Below are positions 1 to 9,146 of a DNA stretch of 58,007 nt, piece after piece. A program made the translations under genes and the position numbers. The first letter of the stretch is position 1; every line of letters begins with the position of its first letter. The stretch lies in assembly GCA_031288555.1 (NCBI GenBank), contig JAITRE010000012.1:1-58007 (forward strand). Direction: 5' to 3'. This stretch comes from Oscillospiraceae bacterium. Its GTDB lineage: Bacteria; Bacillota; Clostridia; Oscillospirales; Acutalibacteraceae. The notes under the pieces are model-generated. The model was not told the origin of the DNA and ran no database searches. It saw only the letters and a list, made by a program, of their open reading frames with translations.

Positions 1-402
1 GAGGAGGATTTAAAAATGGTATATGATACTAAAAATCAAGCTATTAAAGAAGCTGTAAACGTTGTTTTATCTTTAAATAAAGATAAAAAAATGAGAACAC
101 TAGCTTTACAACGAGAAAATGCTTTAAGAGAATATAGAAGCGAGATGAATGCTCATATTGCTAAGGGCATAAAGGAAGGAATTAAGAAAGGGAAAAAAGA
201 AGGAATAAAGGAAGGAATGGAAAAAGGTGTGAAGAAAGGTATAGAAACAGGAAAAAAAGAAGGCTTAGAAGAAGGCAGAAAAGAAGGCGAGCAAAAAGAA
301 AAAATTGAAATAGCAAAGAATCTTTTAAACATGGGATTTAATAATGAGCAAATCATGAAAGCAACGGGTTTATCACCTGAAAATATAGAAAGGCTTAAAT
401 AA
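1..402 (+). CDS. Rpn-family (PD-(D/E)XK) recombination-promoting nuclease/putative transposase, C-terminal part
   Basis: The frame is open from base 1, so this is the 3' part of a longer gene cut by the window edge; the internal ATG at 16 has GAGGAGG upstream but lies inside the frame. What remains is the tail typical of Rpn-family proteins: a helix with the LALQRENALREYRSEMNAH-like stretch, then a long run of short Gly-spaced Lys/Glu repeats (KEGIKKGKKEG type), and a final helix-turn-helix-like end (GFNNEQIMKATGLSPENIERL). In this family the catalytic nuclease domain sits N-terminal to this tail and would be outside the window. The proteins are often multicopy and mobile. Whether the full gene is intact cannot be seen. 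Confidence 0.8.
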   Translation, partial: EEDLKMVYDTKNQAIKEAVNVVLSLNKDKKMRTLALQRENALREYRSEMNAHIAKGIKEGIKKGKKEGIKEGMEKGVKKGIETGKKEGLEEGRKEGEQKEKIEIAKNLLNMGFNNEQIMKATGLSPENIERLK

Positions 403-417
403 AAACATACAAAACTT

Positions 418-445
418 AGCATCCAAAATAGGATGCTTTATTTTA
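418..445 (+). terminator. Intrinsic terminator after the Rpn-family gene
   Basis: A 7-bp stem AGCATCC/GGATGCT (418-424 and 431-437) with a 6-nt loop is followed directly by TTATTTT. It lies 16 bases after the stop codon. Confidence 0.75.
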
Positions 446-616
446 ACAAAAAATTAAGCTCTGATAGACTTTTAAACTAAAAATTAAAAAATTTTTATTA
501 GTGCTCTTTTAGTTCTTTGTCGAAGTTTTAAATTTAGCGCTATTAAGTTTAAATAAAGTAACTTTATAAAATTATTTATAAATTTTTCACTCAGTAAGTT
601 TTACAAAAAATTAATT

Positions 617-1111
617 TTACTGCTGAGAAGTATCATTTTCATTTTCTATTTGTTGATCGTCTTCTTCTGTTTCATAATCATTATTTTCTTTTTGCAAAGA
701 ACTATCTGAAAATTCATCTAAATCACTTTCGTTTGTCATACTTTCTGTTGCTTTTGTAAGCTTATTACCACATTGAGCGCAAAACGATGCGTCTCTCTCA
801 TTTTCATAATTGCATTGTATACATTTTATTTTATTTTTTATACGAGATATTCTTTTTATAACCTCTTCCCTTTTAAAAAATAACTCATCAATTTTGCTAG
901 AAATGGAAGCAATTTCAGATGAGCTATGCTTACCCTTTCTTTGGTTTATGTAAATTATTCTACCGAGTTCCTCAAATTTTTTAGAAATTTTATTATTAAT
1001 TTCTGCGACAATAAATTTTAATCTAGAAATACCCACAAGTTTTTCAGCACTTTTGCTAGCTTTAGAAATAACCGACTTAAATTTTAAACACGCATTTTCT
1101 ATAAAATCCAT
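617..1111 (-). CDS. Zinc-ribbon protein with N-terminal coiled coil
   Basis: 164 residues. The first ~95 residues are charged and helical, probably a coiled coil. A zinc ribbon follows with Cys97-x2-Cys100 and Cys111-x2-Cys114 (CIQC ... CAQCGNKL). The last ~45 residues are strongly acidic and Glu/Asp/Asn-rich. The layout matches small clostridial 'zinc ribbon domain-containing' proteins that begin MDFIENA-like and have no assigned function. The ATG has a good Shine-Dalgarno, GGAGGTAAAGT. It stands alone, with long non-coding DNA upstream. A role in protein or nucleic-acid binding would be inference only. Confidence 0.7.
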   Translation of the reverse strand: MDFIENACLKFKSVISKASKSAEKLVGISRLKFIVAEINNKISKKFEELGRIIYINQRKGKHSSSEIASISSKIDELFFKREEVIKRISRIKNKIKCIQCNYENERDASFCAQCGNKLTKATESMTNESDLDEFSDSSLQKENNDYETEEDDQQIENENDTSQQ

Positions 1112-1932
1112 ACTTTACCTCCAAAAAAATATTTAAAATTACATAGACTAAAACTTTAATTTTTAATTTTTATTTTCTAAAAATTTGTAAAAATTACTTT
1201 TTTAAGTTTTTAGAATAACACATCTTTTTATTCTTTAGTAAGTTCATTTTAAATCTTTTGTTTACATTTTGCAAGAATGTTTTGTACTCTACGTATTGCA
1301 CTTTCTTAAAAAAATAATAAACAATATATAAATACTTTAAAATTTTGTTTTAAATGCTTAAAAGTAATTTTTATTTTTATAAATTTTTAAAATATAACTT
1401 GATAATCCTTTAAAAATATTGTAAACTCTAGCGAATGTCAATAGCATAAATTTTAATTTTTCTATATGCTGTTTTTTGTTAAATTATTAATTTTTTCTAA
1501 AAGATAAAATAAATTTTCATTTAATTTTATTTAAAGTTTTGGCGTCTTAATACATACATATATAAAAGTTTTACATTAGCTATATTTTTGAGTCGTTAAT
1601 AGTTTTTATAAAGATTTAACCAATAAATCTTCTAAATATAAAAAACTTCACCGCACGCTCAATGAGTTCAGATTAACACAAAAATTTAGTTTTAAAAATA
1701 ATTTAATCTAAATAATTGATTTTAGATATTTAGTATGTTAAACGTAAGTCGTTTTTATTTTTAAACAAATATAAAAATTTATACCTAGCGCTTTACAATT
1801 GAGTAATAACTTGCAGGAGCTGATTATTTGTGTTAAAATTTAAGGGTACAATTTTATTAAAAATTAAGTAAAATAAAAAATAAAAAATTTTAACAATTGG
1901 TTGTAAATTTTAAATTAAATTTATCATAAGAA
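1112..1932. other. Long A/T-rich non-coding stretch upstream of the ABC ATPase gene
   Basis: About 820 bases without an open frame of note. A weak hairpin (AGCATA 1443-1448 / TATGCT 1465-1470, then GTTTTTT) could be a plus-strand terminator for something lost. Slightly G/C-richer patches near 1660 and 1815 break up into stops in all frames. This is where the permease and binding protein of the downstream ABC gene might once have been, but no remnant can be recognised with confidence. Confidence 0.5.
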
Positions 1933-2682
1933 ATGGAAAATCTAAAAATGATAGCTGTTAAGAATTTAACTAAAAATTTTCAAAAAAATAATTGCAAGAC
2001 TTCTGTTTTAAAGGATGTTAATGTAAATATCAACAAGGGTGAAATAGTGGCGATTTTAGGCCCTTCAGGTGCTGGAAAAAGTGTTTTTTTAAGATGTTTG
2101 AATGGACTTGAAAAAGTAACATCCGGTTCAGTAATTTTTAAAGGAAGAAATTTGACTAATCAAGATTGCAATATTGACAAATTAAGACGACATGTAGGAA
2201 TGGTTTTTCAACATTTTAATCTTTTTTCTCATTTGAATGTAATTCAAAATATAACTTTTGCTCCAATAAAGACAGGAATCAAAAACAAAGAAGAAGCTAA
2301 AAAAGATGCTATTGATCTTTTAAAAAAAGTCGGACTTGAGCATAAGTTTTCTGAAAATGTTGATTCTTTATCCGGAGGACAAAAACAACGTATAGCCATA
2401 GTCCGCGCTCTCATTATGGAGCCTGATGTTATGTTGTTTGATGAGCCTACATCTGCACTTGACCCTGAAATGACAAGGGAAGTTTTATCTGTTGTTAAAA
2501 AAGTTGCTGCAGATGGTATGACTATGGTGCTTGTAACTCATGAAATACAATTTGCTAAACAAATTGCTTCCAGAATATTGTTTTTTGATGACGGAAACAT
2601 AATAGAAGACAGTTCTCCTGATGAAATTTTTGAAAATCCAAAGCACCCCAGAGTTAAAGAATTTTTTTCAAAAGTACTGTAA
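1933..2682 (+). CDS. Polar amino acid ABC transporter ATP-binding protein (GlnQ-like)
   Basis: 249 residues, the usual length for the ATPase subunit of PAAT-family importers. Walker A is GPSGAGKS (43-50), the signature LSGGQ (146-150), Walker B VMLFDEP (166-172) and the H-loop VTHE (201-204). The protein would couple ATP hydrolysis at the inner membrane face to uptake of polar amino acids such as glutamine, glutamate or cystine. No permease or substrate-binding gene lies beside it, which is unusual because these genes normally form an operon. The start is uncertain: ATG at 1933 and ATG at 1948 both lack a strong Shine-Dalgarno, so expression may be weak or the gene may be a relict of a decayed operon. 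Confidence 0.85.
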   Translation: MENLKMIAVKNLTKNFQKNNCKTSVLKDVNVNINKGEIVAILGPSGAGKSVFLRCLNGLEKVTSGSVIFKGRNLTNQDCNIDKLRRHVGMVFQHFNLFSHLNVIQNITFAPIKTGIKNKEEAKKDAIDLLKKVGLEHKFSENVDSLSGGQKQRIAIVRALIMEPDVMLFDEPTSALDPEMTREVLSVVKKVAADGMTMVLVTHEIQFAKQIASRILFFDDGNIIEDSSPDEIFENPKHPRVKEFFSKVL

Positions 2683-2865
2683 ATTAAATTTAAGTTTAAA
2701 ATAATAAATTTTTTTAAAATAATTTTAATTGCAATTTATAATTCAGTTTCGTTGCTTAATTTTTAAGAGATTTAAATAAAAATATTATTTTTAAGATGAA
2801 TTAAACATAAAATTATTATAGCTTTAAAATTTAAAAATTATTTGTATTTAAAAATGAGGTAGCTT

Positions 2866-3186
2866 ATGATTATCGACGAATATTTTATTGACTACAGAAA
2901 TACATTTGAAAATCAAAAAGAAAGCAACGAAGAAAACAATATTAATGATGAAGAAGAAAAAATAAGTGCGTTAAATTTATTTGATGACGACTATGAAGAA
3001 GAAATTAACATTGCTAAAAATAAGAGTAACAACAAAAATCAAAATAATCGCAGTTTTTATAGTGGTTTATTTTTTTTATCAACAGCTCTCTTTTGCGTCG
3101 TTTATTTGTGTTTTTGTTTTAAAACACACCAACTTTTAAATTTTTTAAAACAGCACGTAAGTTTTTTAGATAAATTTTATTTTTGA
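2866..3186 (+). CDS. Small acidic protein with one membrane segment
   Basis: 106 residues, not recognised. Residues 1-~50 are rich in Asp, Glu and Asn. A short Lys/Asn/Arg-rich stretch (~53-64) follows, then a hydrophobic segment (~68-87, FFLSTALFCVVYLCFCF-like), then a short basic/aromatic tail. The ATG has a convincing GAGGTAGCTT Shine-Dalgarno, supporting a real gene. Positive charges just before the segment suggest the acidic N-terminus may face the cytoplasm or be held at the membrane, but topology is not clear. Its position after the ABC ATPase gene (183-base gap) says little about function. Confidence 0.55.
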   Translation: MIIDEYFIDYRNTFENQKESNEENNINDEEEKISALNLFDDDYEEEINIAKNKSNNKNQNNRSFYSGLFFLSTALFCVVYLCFCFKTHQLLNFLKQHVSFLDKFYF

Positions 3187-3287
3187 GCTTGAAAAGTTTC
3201 ACTTTAGTTCATCAGTGATTTGTATTGTTCGATATTACAACTGACAAAACAACACTATTCTTTAAATATAATTTCTACATTAGTAAA

Positions 3288-4013
3288 TTAAAATAAAAAA
3301 CTTGTATATTCGCTTAAATATTTTTTAAATCTTTCTAAATTGCTATTAACAATTAGTTCTTCAGGAAAATTTATCTCTTTTAATAATTTTTCTGCTAATC
3401 CAACGTCTCCTACTTGAGTTGAAAAATGAGCGTCTGAATTTAATATTACAGGAACTTTGTAATCTCTACAAACAATCGCTATTTTTATACAATTTTCTAT
3501 GGAACGTTTTCTAACTTTAAATGAACCGTTATTAATTTCAACGAGCTTTCCGTTTTTCCCGAATTCTGGTATAACTTTTTCGTAGTCATATTTGTACCTG
3601 TGATCTCCGCTGTGTCCAATAACATTTACGTAAGGATTTTTTGCAACATTAAGCCAAGCGTTAGTACAAGCATCTATATCGTCAACAACTTGCAACGTTT
3701 CAGGATGCATGGAAGAAACAACCCAATCAAGACTAGAAAGAAGCATGTTTGATGCGTCAAGATTTCCGTCATAATCCCAAACATTGGCTTCTATGCCTTT
3801 TAGCACGCGCACTTTTTCTACTATATTCGGAACACCGGTTGATAAATTTTCAAAATACCAAGGCCCCGGGGAATTAGGGGTACTTCTGCCGTGGTCAGTT
3901 ATAGCTATTGCCCAAAGATTTTGCTTTGCGGCAGACAAGACCATTTCTAACAAAGACGAATAAGCATGGCCAGACACTATGGTGTGACAATGCGTATCTG
4001 CTATAATTCCCAT
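3288..4013 (-). CDS. PHP-domain phosphoesterase (YcdX-like)
   Basis: 241 residues, the usual length of YcdX-type PHP proteins. The N-terminal metal-binding motif is DTHCHT with His8 and His10, followed by SGHAYSS. Later motifs are AITDHG, GIEANV, SSMHP, VIGHSGD and NSDAHFS, which supply the metal ligands of a trinuclear-metal phosphatase/phosphodiesterase. The substrate is not known. The ATG has a GAGAGGATTA Shine-Dalgarno. The gene is convergent with the small membrane protein gene and lies just downstream of hprK on the same strand (71-base gap), so the two may be co-transcribed. Confidence 0.85.
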   Translation of the reverse strand: MGIIADTHCHTIVSGHAYSSLLEMVLSAAKQNLWAIAITDHGRSTPNSPGPWYFENLSTGVPNIVEKVRVLKGIEANVWDYDGNLDASNMLLSSLDWVVSSMHPETLQVVDDIDACTNAWLNVAKNPYVNVIGHSGDHRYKYDYEKVIPEFGKNGKLVEINNGSFKVRKRSIENCIKIAIVCRDYKVPVILNSDAHFSTQVGDVGLAEKLLKEINFPEELIVNSNLERFKKYLSEYTSFLF

Positions 4014-4084
4014 TAATCCTCTCGCCCCTTCAAAAATAAAACAAATTTAGCGTCTTTAAAAACGTTTCACAAAAATATAAAAAA

Positions 4085-5017
4085 TTATTCTTCATTCACA
4101 ATAAGACTGTTAAACAATTCTTTTTCAAAATTTTTTTCTACAGATTTTTGACGAAAACTCATCACCGCAACCTCAATGATTATCGCTAAATTCCTACCCG
4201 GCTTCACTGGAATTCTAAAAAGAGGAATACGTAAACTTAAAATATTTAAATATTCATCATCTGTTTTTATTCTATCACAAATTTTAGAAAGATTCCAACT
4301 ATCCCAACTTTCAAGTTGGACAATAATGTCAATTTTTTTATTAGTCTTAACAGAATTAACGCCAAAAATATTTTTGATATTTATAACTCCAATTCCTCTT
4401 AACTCCATGAAATGCTTTACATAAGGAGAAGACCCTACTAACGATTTTTTTGAAACCTTGCGAATTTCTATGGTGTCATCAGCTACAAGCTTGTGACCTC
4501 TTTTCATTAATTCTGCTGCAGTTTCGCTTTTGCCTATTCCGCTATCTCCAATTATTATTAGACCTTTCCCATAAACTTCAATAAGAACTCCATGGCGAAT
4601 AATACGAGGGGCTAGCTCTATATTTAAAAATGAAATTAAAGCTGTGATAAAAGTAGAGGTTTCTTTGGAAGTTCTAAGAACAGAAATTTTGTGTTTACGT
4701 GCTGATTTTATGATTTCTTTGTATGGTTTTATATTTTTAGTTATTATAATTGCAGGAGGATTTAAAGCAAATAACTTGTCGATAATTTTATATCTTTGAA
4801 GATATAAAAATTTTGTAAGAAAATTGTGCTCTGTTTTTCCAAATACTAAAATTTTAGTTTTGTCGAAAAAATTCAAAAACCCCGTTAATTCAAAACCCGG
4901 TCGACTTACGTCACTAGAAAAAATAAAAGTTTGCTCGAATTTTTTTGGAACAAACAATACTTCTAAAGAGAAATTTTTTATTATTTTTTTCAAACTTACT
5001 GAAAAATCGCAAGACAT
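4085..5017 (-). CDS. hprK: HPr kinase/phosphorylase
   Basis: Bifunctional enzyme that phosphorylates and dephosphorylates Ser46 of HPr for carbon catabolite control in Firmicutes. With the start used here it has 310 residues, the family norm. The C-terminal catalytic domain holds the P-loop GDSGIGKS (157-164), RHG upstream, VADD (178-181) and the signature around MELRGIGVINI (~204-214). The ATG at 5017 is preferred over the upstream GTG at 5026 because AGGTGATAGTT gives correct spacing only for the ATG. In many clostridia hprK sits with rapZ; here rapZ is about 35 kb away. No PTS gene is visible in this window. Confidence 0.95.
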   Translation of the reverse strand: MSCDFSVSLKKIIKNFSLEVLFVPKKFEQTFIFSSDVSRPGFELTGFLNFFDKTKILVFGKTEHNFLTKFLYLQRYKIIDKLFALNPPAIIITKNIKPYKEIIKSARKHKISVLRTSKETSTFITALISFLNIELAPRIIRHGVLIEVYGKGLIIIGDSGIGKSETAAELMKRGHKLVADDTIEIRKVSKKSLVGSSPYVKHFMELRGIGVINIKNIFGVNSVKTNKKIDIIVQLESWDSWNLSKICDRIKTDDEYLNILSLRIPLFRIPVKPGRNLAIIIEVAVMSFRQKSVEKNFEKELFNSLIVNEE

Positions 5018-5206
5018 AACTATCACCTACAAAAAGTTTTATTACTAGATTTAACTTATTTTTGAAAATAATTTTAATTAATTTACAATTCATAGAATGT
5101 ATTATTTATATCCTACAACTTTTAAAAACAAAAGTGTTTACTTTTTGTTTAATTGATGAAATTTTAATACGTTTTTGCTATATGCTACTTTCAAAGTTCC
5201 TTAATC

Positions 5207-6226
5207 TTAAGAATAATTTTGAGATTTTATTTTAGTTAAAAACTCTTTAAAATAATCAGGTAAATCAGTCGTTAAATATATTTGTTTTTTAAATTTAGGA
5301 TGAAAAAAACCTATTGTTTTTGCATGAAGACATTGACCCTTTAGTTTTTTACAAAGACAATTTTTTTTAAAACTATAAAGAGGATCCCCTGCAACAGGGT
5401 GCCCAATAGCTTTCATATGAACTCTTATTTGATGTGTGCGTCCTGTTTCTAATTTTAATTTAATATGACTAAAATTTAAAAATTTTTCTAAAACATCAAA
5501 ATGCGTTACAGCATGTCTAGAATTTTTCAAAGTTACGCACATTTTTTTTCTGTCTTTACAACTTCTCCCTATAGGAGCATTTATTATTCCTTGTTCTTCC
5601 TTTAAAACACCACAAACAACTGCTTCGTATTCACGCAGAAATTCACGATTTTTAAGCTGCTTTGCTAACTCTGCATGAACATAATCGTTTTTTGCAACAA
5701 CTAAAAGGCCACTTGTGTCTTTGTCTAAACGATGAACTATTCCAAGTCTTGTTTTTCCATACGCTTTTGAAAGATTATCTTTACAGTGAAACATTAAAGC
5801 ATTTACTAAAGTTTTGCTGAAATGTCCAGGGGCAGGATGCACAACCATCGAACGAGGTTTATTAACTACCAAAAGATACTCGTCTTCGTAACAAATTTTT
5901 AAAGGTATATTTTCAGATCTTAAATTAAACGTAGAAGGCTCAGTCAAAGAAAAACTAATTACATCATCTTTTAAAATTTTATGATTTTTTTTTATAGTTT
6001 TTTTATTATTTACAAAAATTTCGCCTTGCTTTAAAAGTTTCTGAAATTTTGATCTTGTACTTAGAATATTATATGACTCTAAATTTTCAAAACAATTAAA
6101 TTTAAAATTTTTAAAAAGTTCTTTATTTTCGCTTTCGCAAAACTTTCGAAATTCAATTGAAAGAAATTTATCAAGTCGTTCCTTATTATTTTCTTCAGTA
6201 ACTAAAATTTCAAAATTTTTCTTCAT
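5207..6226 (-). CDS. rluD: RluA/RluD-family 23S rRNA pseudouridine synthase
   Basis: 339 residues. An N-terminal S4-like RNA-binding domain (~10-95) contains extra Lys/Asn-rich sequence. The catalytic domain carries HRLDKDTSG (165-173), where Asp168 is the nucleophile, and GRTHQIRVHM near residue 261. The enzyme isomerises uridine to pseudouridine in large-subunit rRNA; the exact target is inferred from family placement only. Its ATG overlaps the lspA stop codon (ATGA), with AAGGAATC upstream, so the order ppa-lspA-rluD probably forms one transcript. The lspA-rluD pairing is common in Firmicutes (lspA-ylyB). Confidence 0.9.
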   Translation of the reverse strand: MKKNFEILVTEENNKERLDKFLSIEFRKFCESENKELFKNFKFNCFENLESYNILSTRSKFQKLLKQGEIFVNNKKTIKKNHKILKDDVISFSLTEPSTFNLRSENIPLKICYEDEYLLVVNKPRSMVVHPAPGHFSKTLVNALMFHCKDNLSKAYGKTRLGIVHRLDKDTSGLLVVAKNDYVHAELAKQLKNREFLREYEAVVCGVLKEEQGIINAPIGRSCKDRKKMCVTLKNSRHAVTHFDVLEKFLNFSHIKLKLETGRTHQIRVHMKAIGHPVAGDPLYSFKKNCLCKKLKGQCLHAKTIGFFHPKFKKQIYLTTDLPDYFKEFLTKIKSQNYS

Positions 6227-6690
6227 ATGATTCCTTTTGCAACTAATTTATTTCGAGAAAATAAAAAGTAAATAATAAACAACACTGCCCCAACACTTAT
6301 ACAGTAATCTGCGAAATTACAAACGGGAGGAAAAAATGATAATTCTAAATAATCAATAACGTATCCAAAACAAATTCTGTCAATTAAATTCGAAACACCT
6401 CCACCTACAACCAATGCTGTCGACAAACTTAAAATTATCGAATTTAAAGCTTTTTTAAACACGAAAACAACAAAAACAACAAGCATTATGGTGTTTAAAA
6501 CAACAAAAAACCATCGCGCATTTTTAAATATCCCAAAAGCTGCTCCTCTGTTTTCAAGATATACAAAATTAAGCAAACCATCAATTAAAGAAAAACTTTC
6601 AGAATATTTAAAGTTAGACCTAGAAAAAAATTTTAAAACTTGATCAATAAATATAACTGCAACAGATGTTACTACAGAAAGAATATTCAC
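6223..6690 (-). CDS. lspA: Lipoprotein signal peptidase (signal peptidase II)
   Basis: 155 residues with four hydrophobic segments, as in the family. It cleaves prolipoprotein signal peptides at the lipobox after diacylglyceryl transfer, in the cytoplasmic membrane. Motifs are ENRGAAFGIF (46-55), GGGVSNLIDR (96-105), VIDY with catalytic Asp113, and NFADYCISVG with catalytic Asp128. The start codon is GTG, with a GAGTGGG-like Shine-Dalgarno about 10 bases upstream. It shares four bases with rluD downstream and follows ppa by 36 bases. Confidence 0.93.
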   Translation of the reverse strand: MNILSVVTSVAVIFIDQVLKFFSRSNFKYSESFSLIDGLLNFVYLENRGAAFGIFKNARWFFVVLNTIMLVVFVVFVFKKALNSIILSLSTALVVGGGVSNLIDRICFGYVIDYLELSFFPPVCNFADYCISVGAVLFIIYFLFSRNKLVAKGII

Positions 6691-6726
6691 AAAATAAAAC
6701 CCACTCTTTCAAATTGTTCAAAATTT

Positions 6727-7266
6727 CTACTTAAAAGAATTATTAAACTTTTTATTATACATGTTCATTGCTTCGTTTATGGCATCTTCTGCATCTTCTA
6801 CATCAGCAACTTTTTTAACATCTGTTTTTTTGCCTTCTAATGTTTTATAAATACTAAAAAAATGAGTCATTTCGTTGAACACATGCTTGGGCAAATCATT
6901 AATGCTCTTGTAACTATTATAATTAGGGTCGTCAAACGGTATAGCTATTACTTTTTTATCTTCCTCTCCGTCATCTATCATATTAATCATCCCTATGGGA
7001 TAGCATCGAACTAAAGTGAGCGGTATAATCGGCTGAGAACATAAAACCAAAACGTCAAGAGGGTCATTATCTTGAGCTAAAGTACGCGGTATAAAACCGT
7101 AATTAGCAGGATAATGAGTAGATGTGTAAAGAATTCTGTCTAATTTTAAAAGACCAGTAGGTTTATCAAGCTCATATTTTGTTTTACTTCCCTTAGTAAT
7201 TTCTATTACCGTAGTAAAATCTTTTGCACAAATTTTATCTGAATTTATATCGTGCCAAATATTCAT
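6727..7266 (-). CDS. ppa: Inorganic pyrophosphatase, soluble family I
   Basis: 179 residues, the length of bacterial family I enzymes. It hydrolyses pyrophosphate to two phosphates, pulling biosynthetic reactions forward. The active-site stretch DNDPLDV carries metal-binding Asp66, Asp68 and Asp71. KYELDK (30-35), YGFIPRT (56-62) and MIDDGEEDKK (97-104) complete the site. The ATG follows AAGGTGG at good spacing. It heads the ppa-lspA-rluD group and has a sigma-A-like promoter about 105 bases upstream. Confidence 0.95.
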   Translation of the reverse strand: MNIWHDINSDKICAKDFTTVIEITKGSKTKYELDKPTGLLKLDRILYTSTHYPANYGFIPRTLAQDNDPLDVLVLCSQPIIPLTLVRCYPIGMINMIDDGEEDKKVIAIPFDDPNYNSYKSINDLPKHVFNEMTHFFSIYKTLEGKKTDVKKVADVEDAEDAINEAMNMYNKKFNNSFK

Positions 7267-7378
7267 TTTTAAAAACCACCTTACAAAAATTCAAAAACAG
7301 CTTGTCTTTGAAATATATAAAAAATAAAATAACAAAAGTTCATTTTAATTACTCAAATATCTACTCCGCATAATTTAA

Positions 7379-7408
7379 ATTTTAACTTAAAAAACCATCA
7401 TTTGTCAA
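7379..7408 (-). promoter_or_regulatory. Sigma-A-type promoter for ppa-lspA-rluD
   Basis: On the minus strand a perfect -35 TTGACA (7408-7403) and a -10 TAAAAT (7384-7379) are 18 bases apart. This is upstream of ppa with a leader of about 105 bases. Confidence 0.6.
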
Positions 7409-7833
7409 TGAAATTTATAAATAAACAAAACTTAAAAATTAAATAAAACACTACCATTTTGTGTTTTTGTGTGAGATTTTTTAAAAATTAATTTTACTAA
7501 GCAAACTTAATTTTAAATAACTAAATAGATTGTAAATTTTCAATTATGATTTTAATTTTTTAGTTAAAAGCGATACAAAATTAAGCTTAAACCTTATTTG
7601 TAAAGTATATTTTAAGTCTAAACTCTGGGAAAATACTACAAATTTAGTAAATCTACAACAAAGTAGAATAGTATTAATAATAAAAAATGTTACTAACTTA
7701 AAAATAAATTAAATATTTTTTTGTGATTTAAGTAGAAAATAAAATAAAAAAGCAGAACTTTAGAAGAAGAAATATAATAAAATTTTTAACCACCATCTGC
7801 GTTTTGTATGTAAAAAACAAAAATATATATAAT
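7409..7833. other. Non-coding spacer between folC and the ppa promoter
   Basis: About 425 bases of A/T-rich sequence with no coding frame. At the folC end, GCAGA (7752-7756) can pair with TCTGC (7796-7800) and is followed on the minus strand by TTTTTT, a possible but weak folC terminator because the loop is about 39 bases. A small hairpin TCTAC/GTAGA near 7650 has no clear role. Nothing else is visible. Confidence 0.4.
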
Positions 7834-9135
7834 TTATGCATTAAAAAGCCTAATTTTTTTTTGCTGTTTAAAATTAGTAGATAAATAAAAAGAACCAAAA
7901 ATTAAAATAACATCTTCTTTTTTACACTTCTTTAAAAGCACACAAATAGCCTCGTTAACAGTATTTTCTATGCTTAAAACTTTTCCTTTAAACTTTTCTA
8001 TATATTCTTTAATGATCAAAGGATTACATGCTCTTTTATTATTAAGCTTAACAATGACAAATAATTTTATAAAAGGAGTAATTTTTTTTATACATGAAAC
8101 ATAATCTTTGTCTTTAAACATTGAAAAAATAGCAAATACATTTTTTTTCCCAAGATATTCTTTTATAAAATCTGAAATACAACTTATACTCTGCAAATTA
8201 TGCGCACCATCTAATAAAATCTTAGGGTTATTGCTCAAAACTTCCAAACGAGATGAAATTTTTGTTTTTAATATGCCGTTATATTTATCTTTTTGAGAAA
8301 TTTTGAAATCTTCTTTTTTTAATTCATCTAAAACAGTTAAAACTAGACTTAAGTTTTTTAATTGATGGGTGCCTATTAATGGCAATTCATATCGAAAATT
8401 ATCAAATTTCACTGTTGTTTTTAAAAAAGTTTTTTCTACAATTTTAAGTCGTGAGTAATCTGCTACAACTGCTAAATTATTCATTTTTCTACATTCTTCA
8501 TTAATTGTAAAAAACACACAGGGGTCTTCGTCGGGGTAAATAACCGTTTTTCCATTTTCTTTTATAATTCCACACTTTTCTCTAGTAATTTTTTCTAAAG
8601 TGTTGCCTAAAATTTTTGTATGATCATAGGAGATTGCAGTTATAACAGAAATAAGAGCAGAATCTATGACATTGGTGGAGTCGAATTTTCCACCAATACC
8701 AGTTTCTAAAATGACTATATCACAATTATTTTCTTTAAACCATTTAAAAGCTATGGTTGAAATGACCTCGAATTCTGTTGCACAGTCTTTATTTTCTTTT
8801 AAAGCAAAATTAAACATTTTATATATTCTTACAATATCTTTTTTAAAAATTTTTTTGCCATTTATGGTTATCATTTCACGAAAATCTTTTATAAACGGCG
8901 AAATAAATAAACCTGTTTTATATCCAGCCTCTCTTAAAACAAACGACATCATAGTACAAACAGATCCTTTGCCATTTGTACCCGCAACATGCAAGTATTT
9001 CATACTTTTATGAGGATTATCAAGAATTTTTAAAAGATTTTTTATTCTATCAAGTCCGAGTTTAATGCCAAACTTTTTTAAACTTTTAATTTCCTTTAAG
9101 ACTTTTTCATATTTCAAATTTAAAAATCCTTTCAA
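7834..9135 (-). CDS. folC: Folylpolyglutamate synthase / dihydrofolate synthase
   Basis: 433 residues, family length. It adds glutamate to dihydropteroate and/or tetrahydrofolates using ATP. The Mur-ligase-type P-loop is GTNGKGS (52-58); other family motifs are FISPF (78-82), LETGIGGKFDSTN and LDGAHN. The start is a TTG with no clear Shine-Dalgarno; an in-frame ATT precedes it. It begins 11 bases after the asnB stop, so translational coupling to asnB is likely. Pairing with asnB is not a classical arrangement. Confidence 0.92.
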   Translation of the reverse strand: MKGFLNLKYEKVLKEIKSLKKFGIKLGLDRIKNLLKILDNPHKSMKYLHVAGTNGKGSVCTMMSFVLREAGYKTGLFISPFIKDFREMITINGKKIFKKDIVRIYKMFNFALKENKDCATEFEVISTIAFKWFKENNCDIVILETGIGGKFDSTNVIDSALISVITAISYDHTKILGNTLEKITREKCGIIKENGKTVIYPDEDPCVFFTINEECRKMNNLAVVADYSRLKIVEKTFLKTTVKFDNFRYELPLIGTHQLKNLSLVLTVLDELKKEDFKISQKDKYNGILKTKISSRLEVLSNNPKILLDGAHNLQSISCISDFIKEYLGKKNVFAIFSMFKDKDYVSCIKKITPFIKLFVIVKLNNKRACNPLIIKEYIEKFKGKVLSIENTVNEAICVLLKKCKKEDVILIFGSFYLSTNFKQQKKIRLFNA

Positions 9136-9146
9136 AATTTTTGTTT

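Noticed and set aside
3200..3260. CAGT..TGTA/TACA..ACTG hairpin between the convergent genes
   Set aside because: Not followed by a T-run on either strand; could be chance in A/T-rich DNA.
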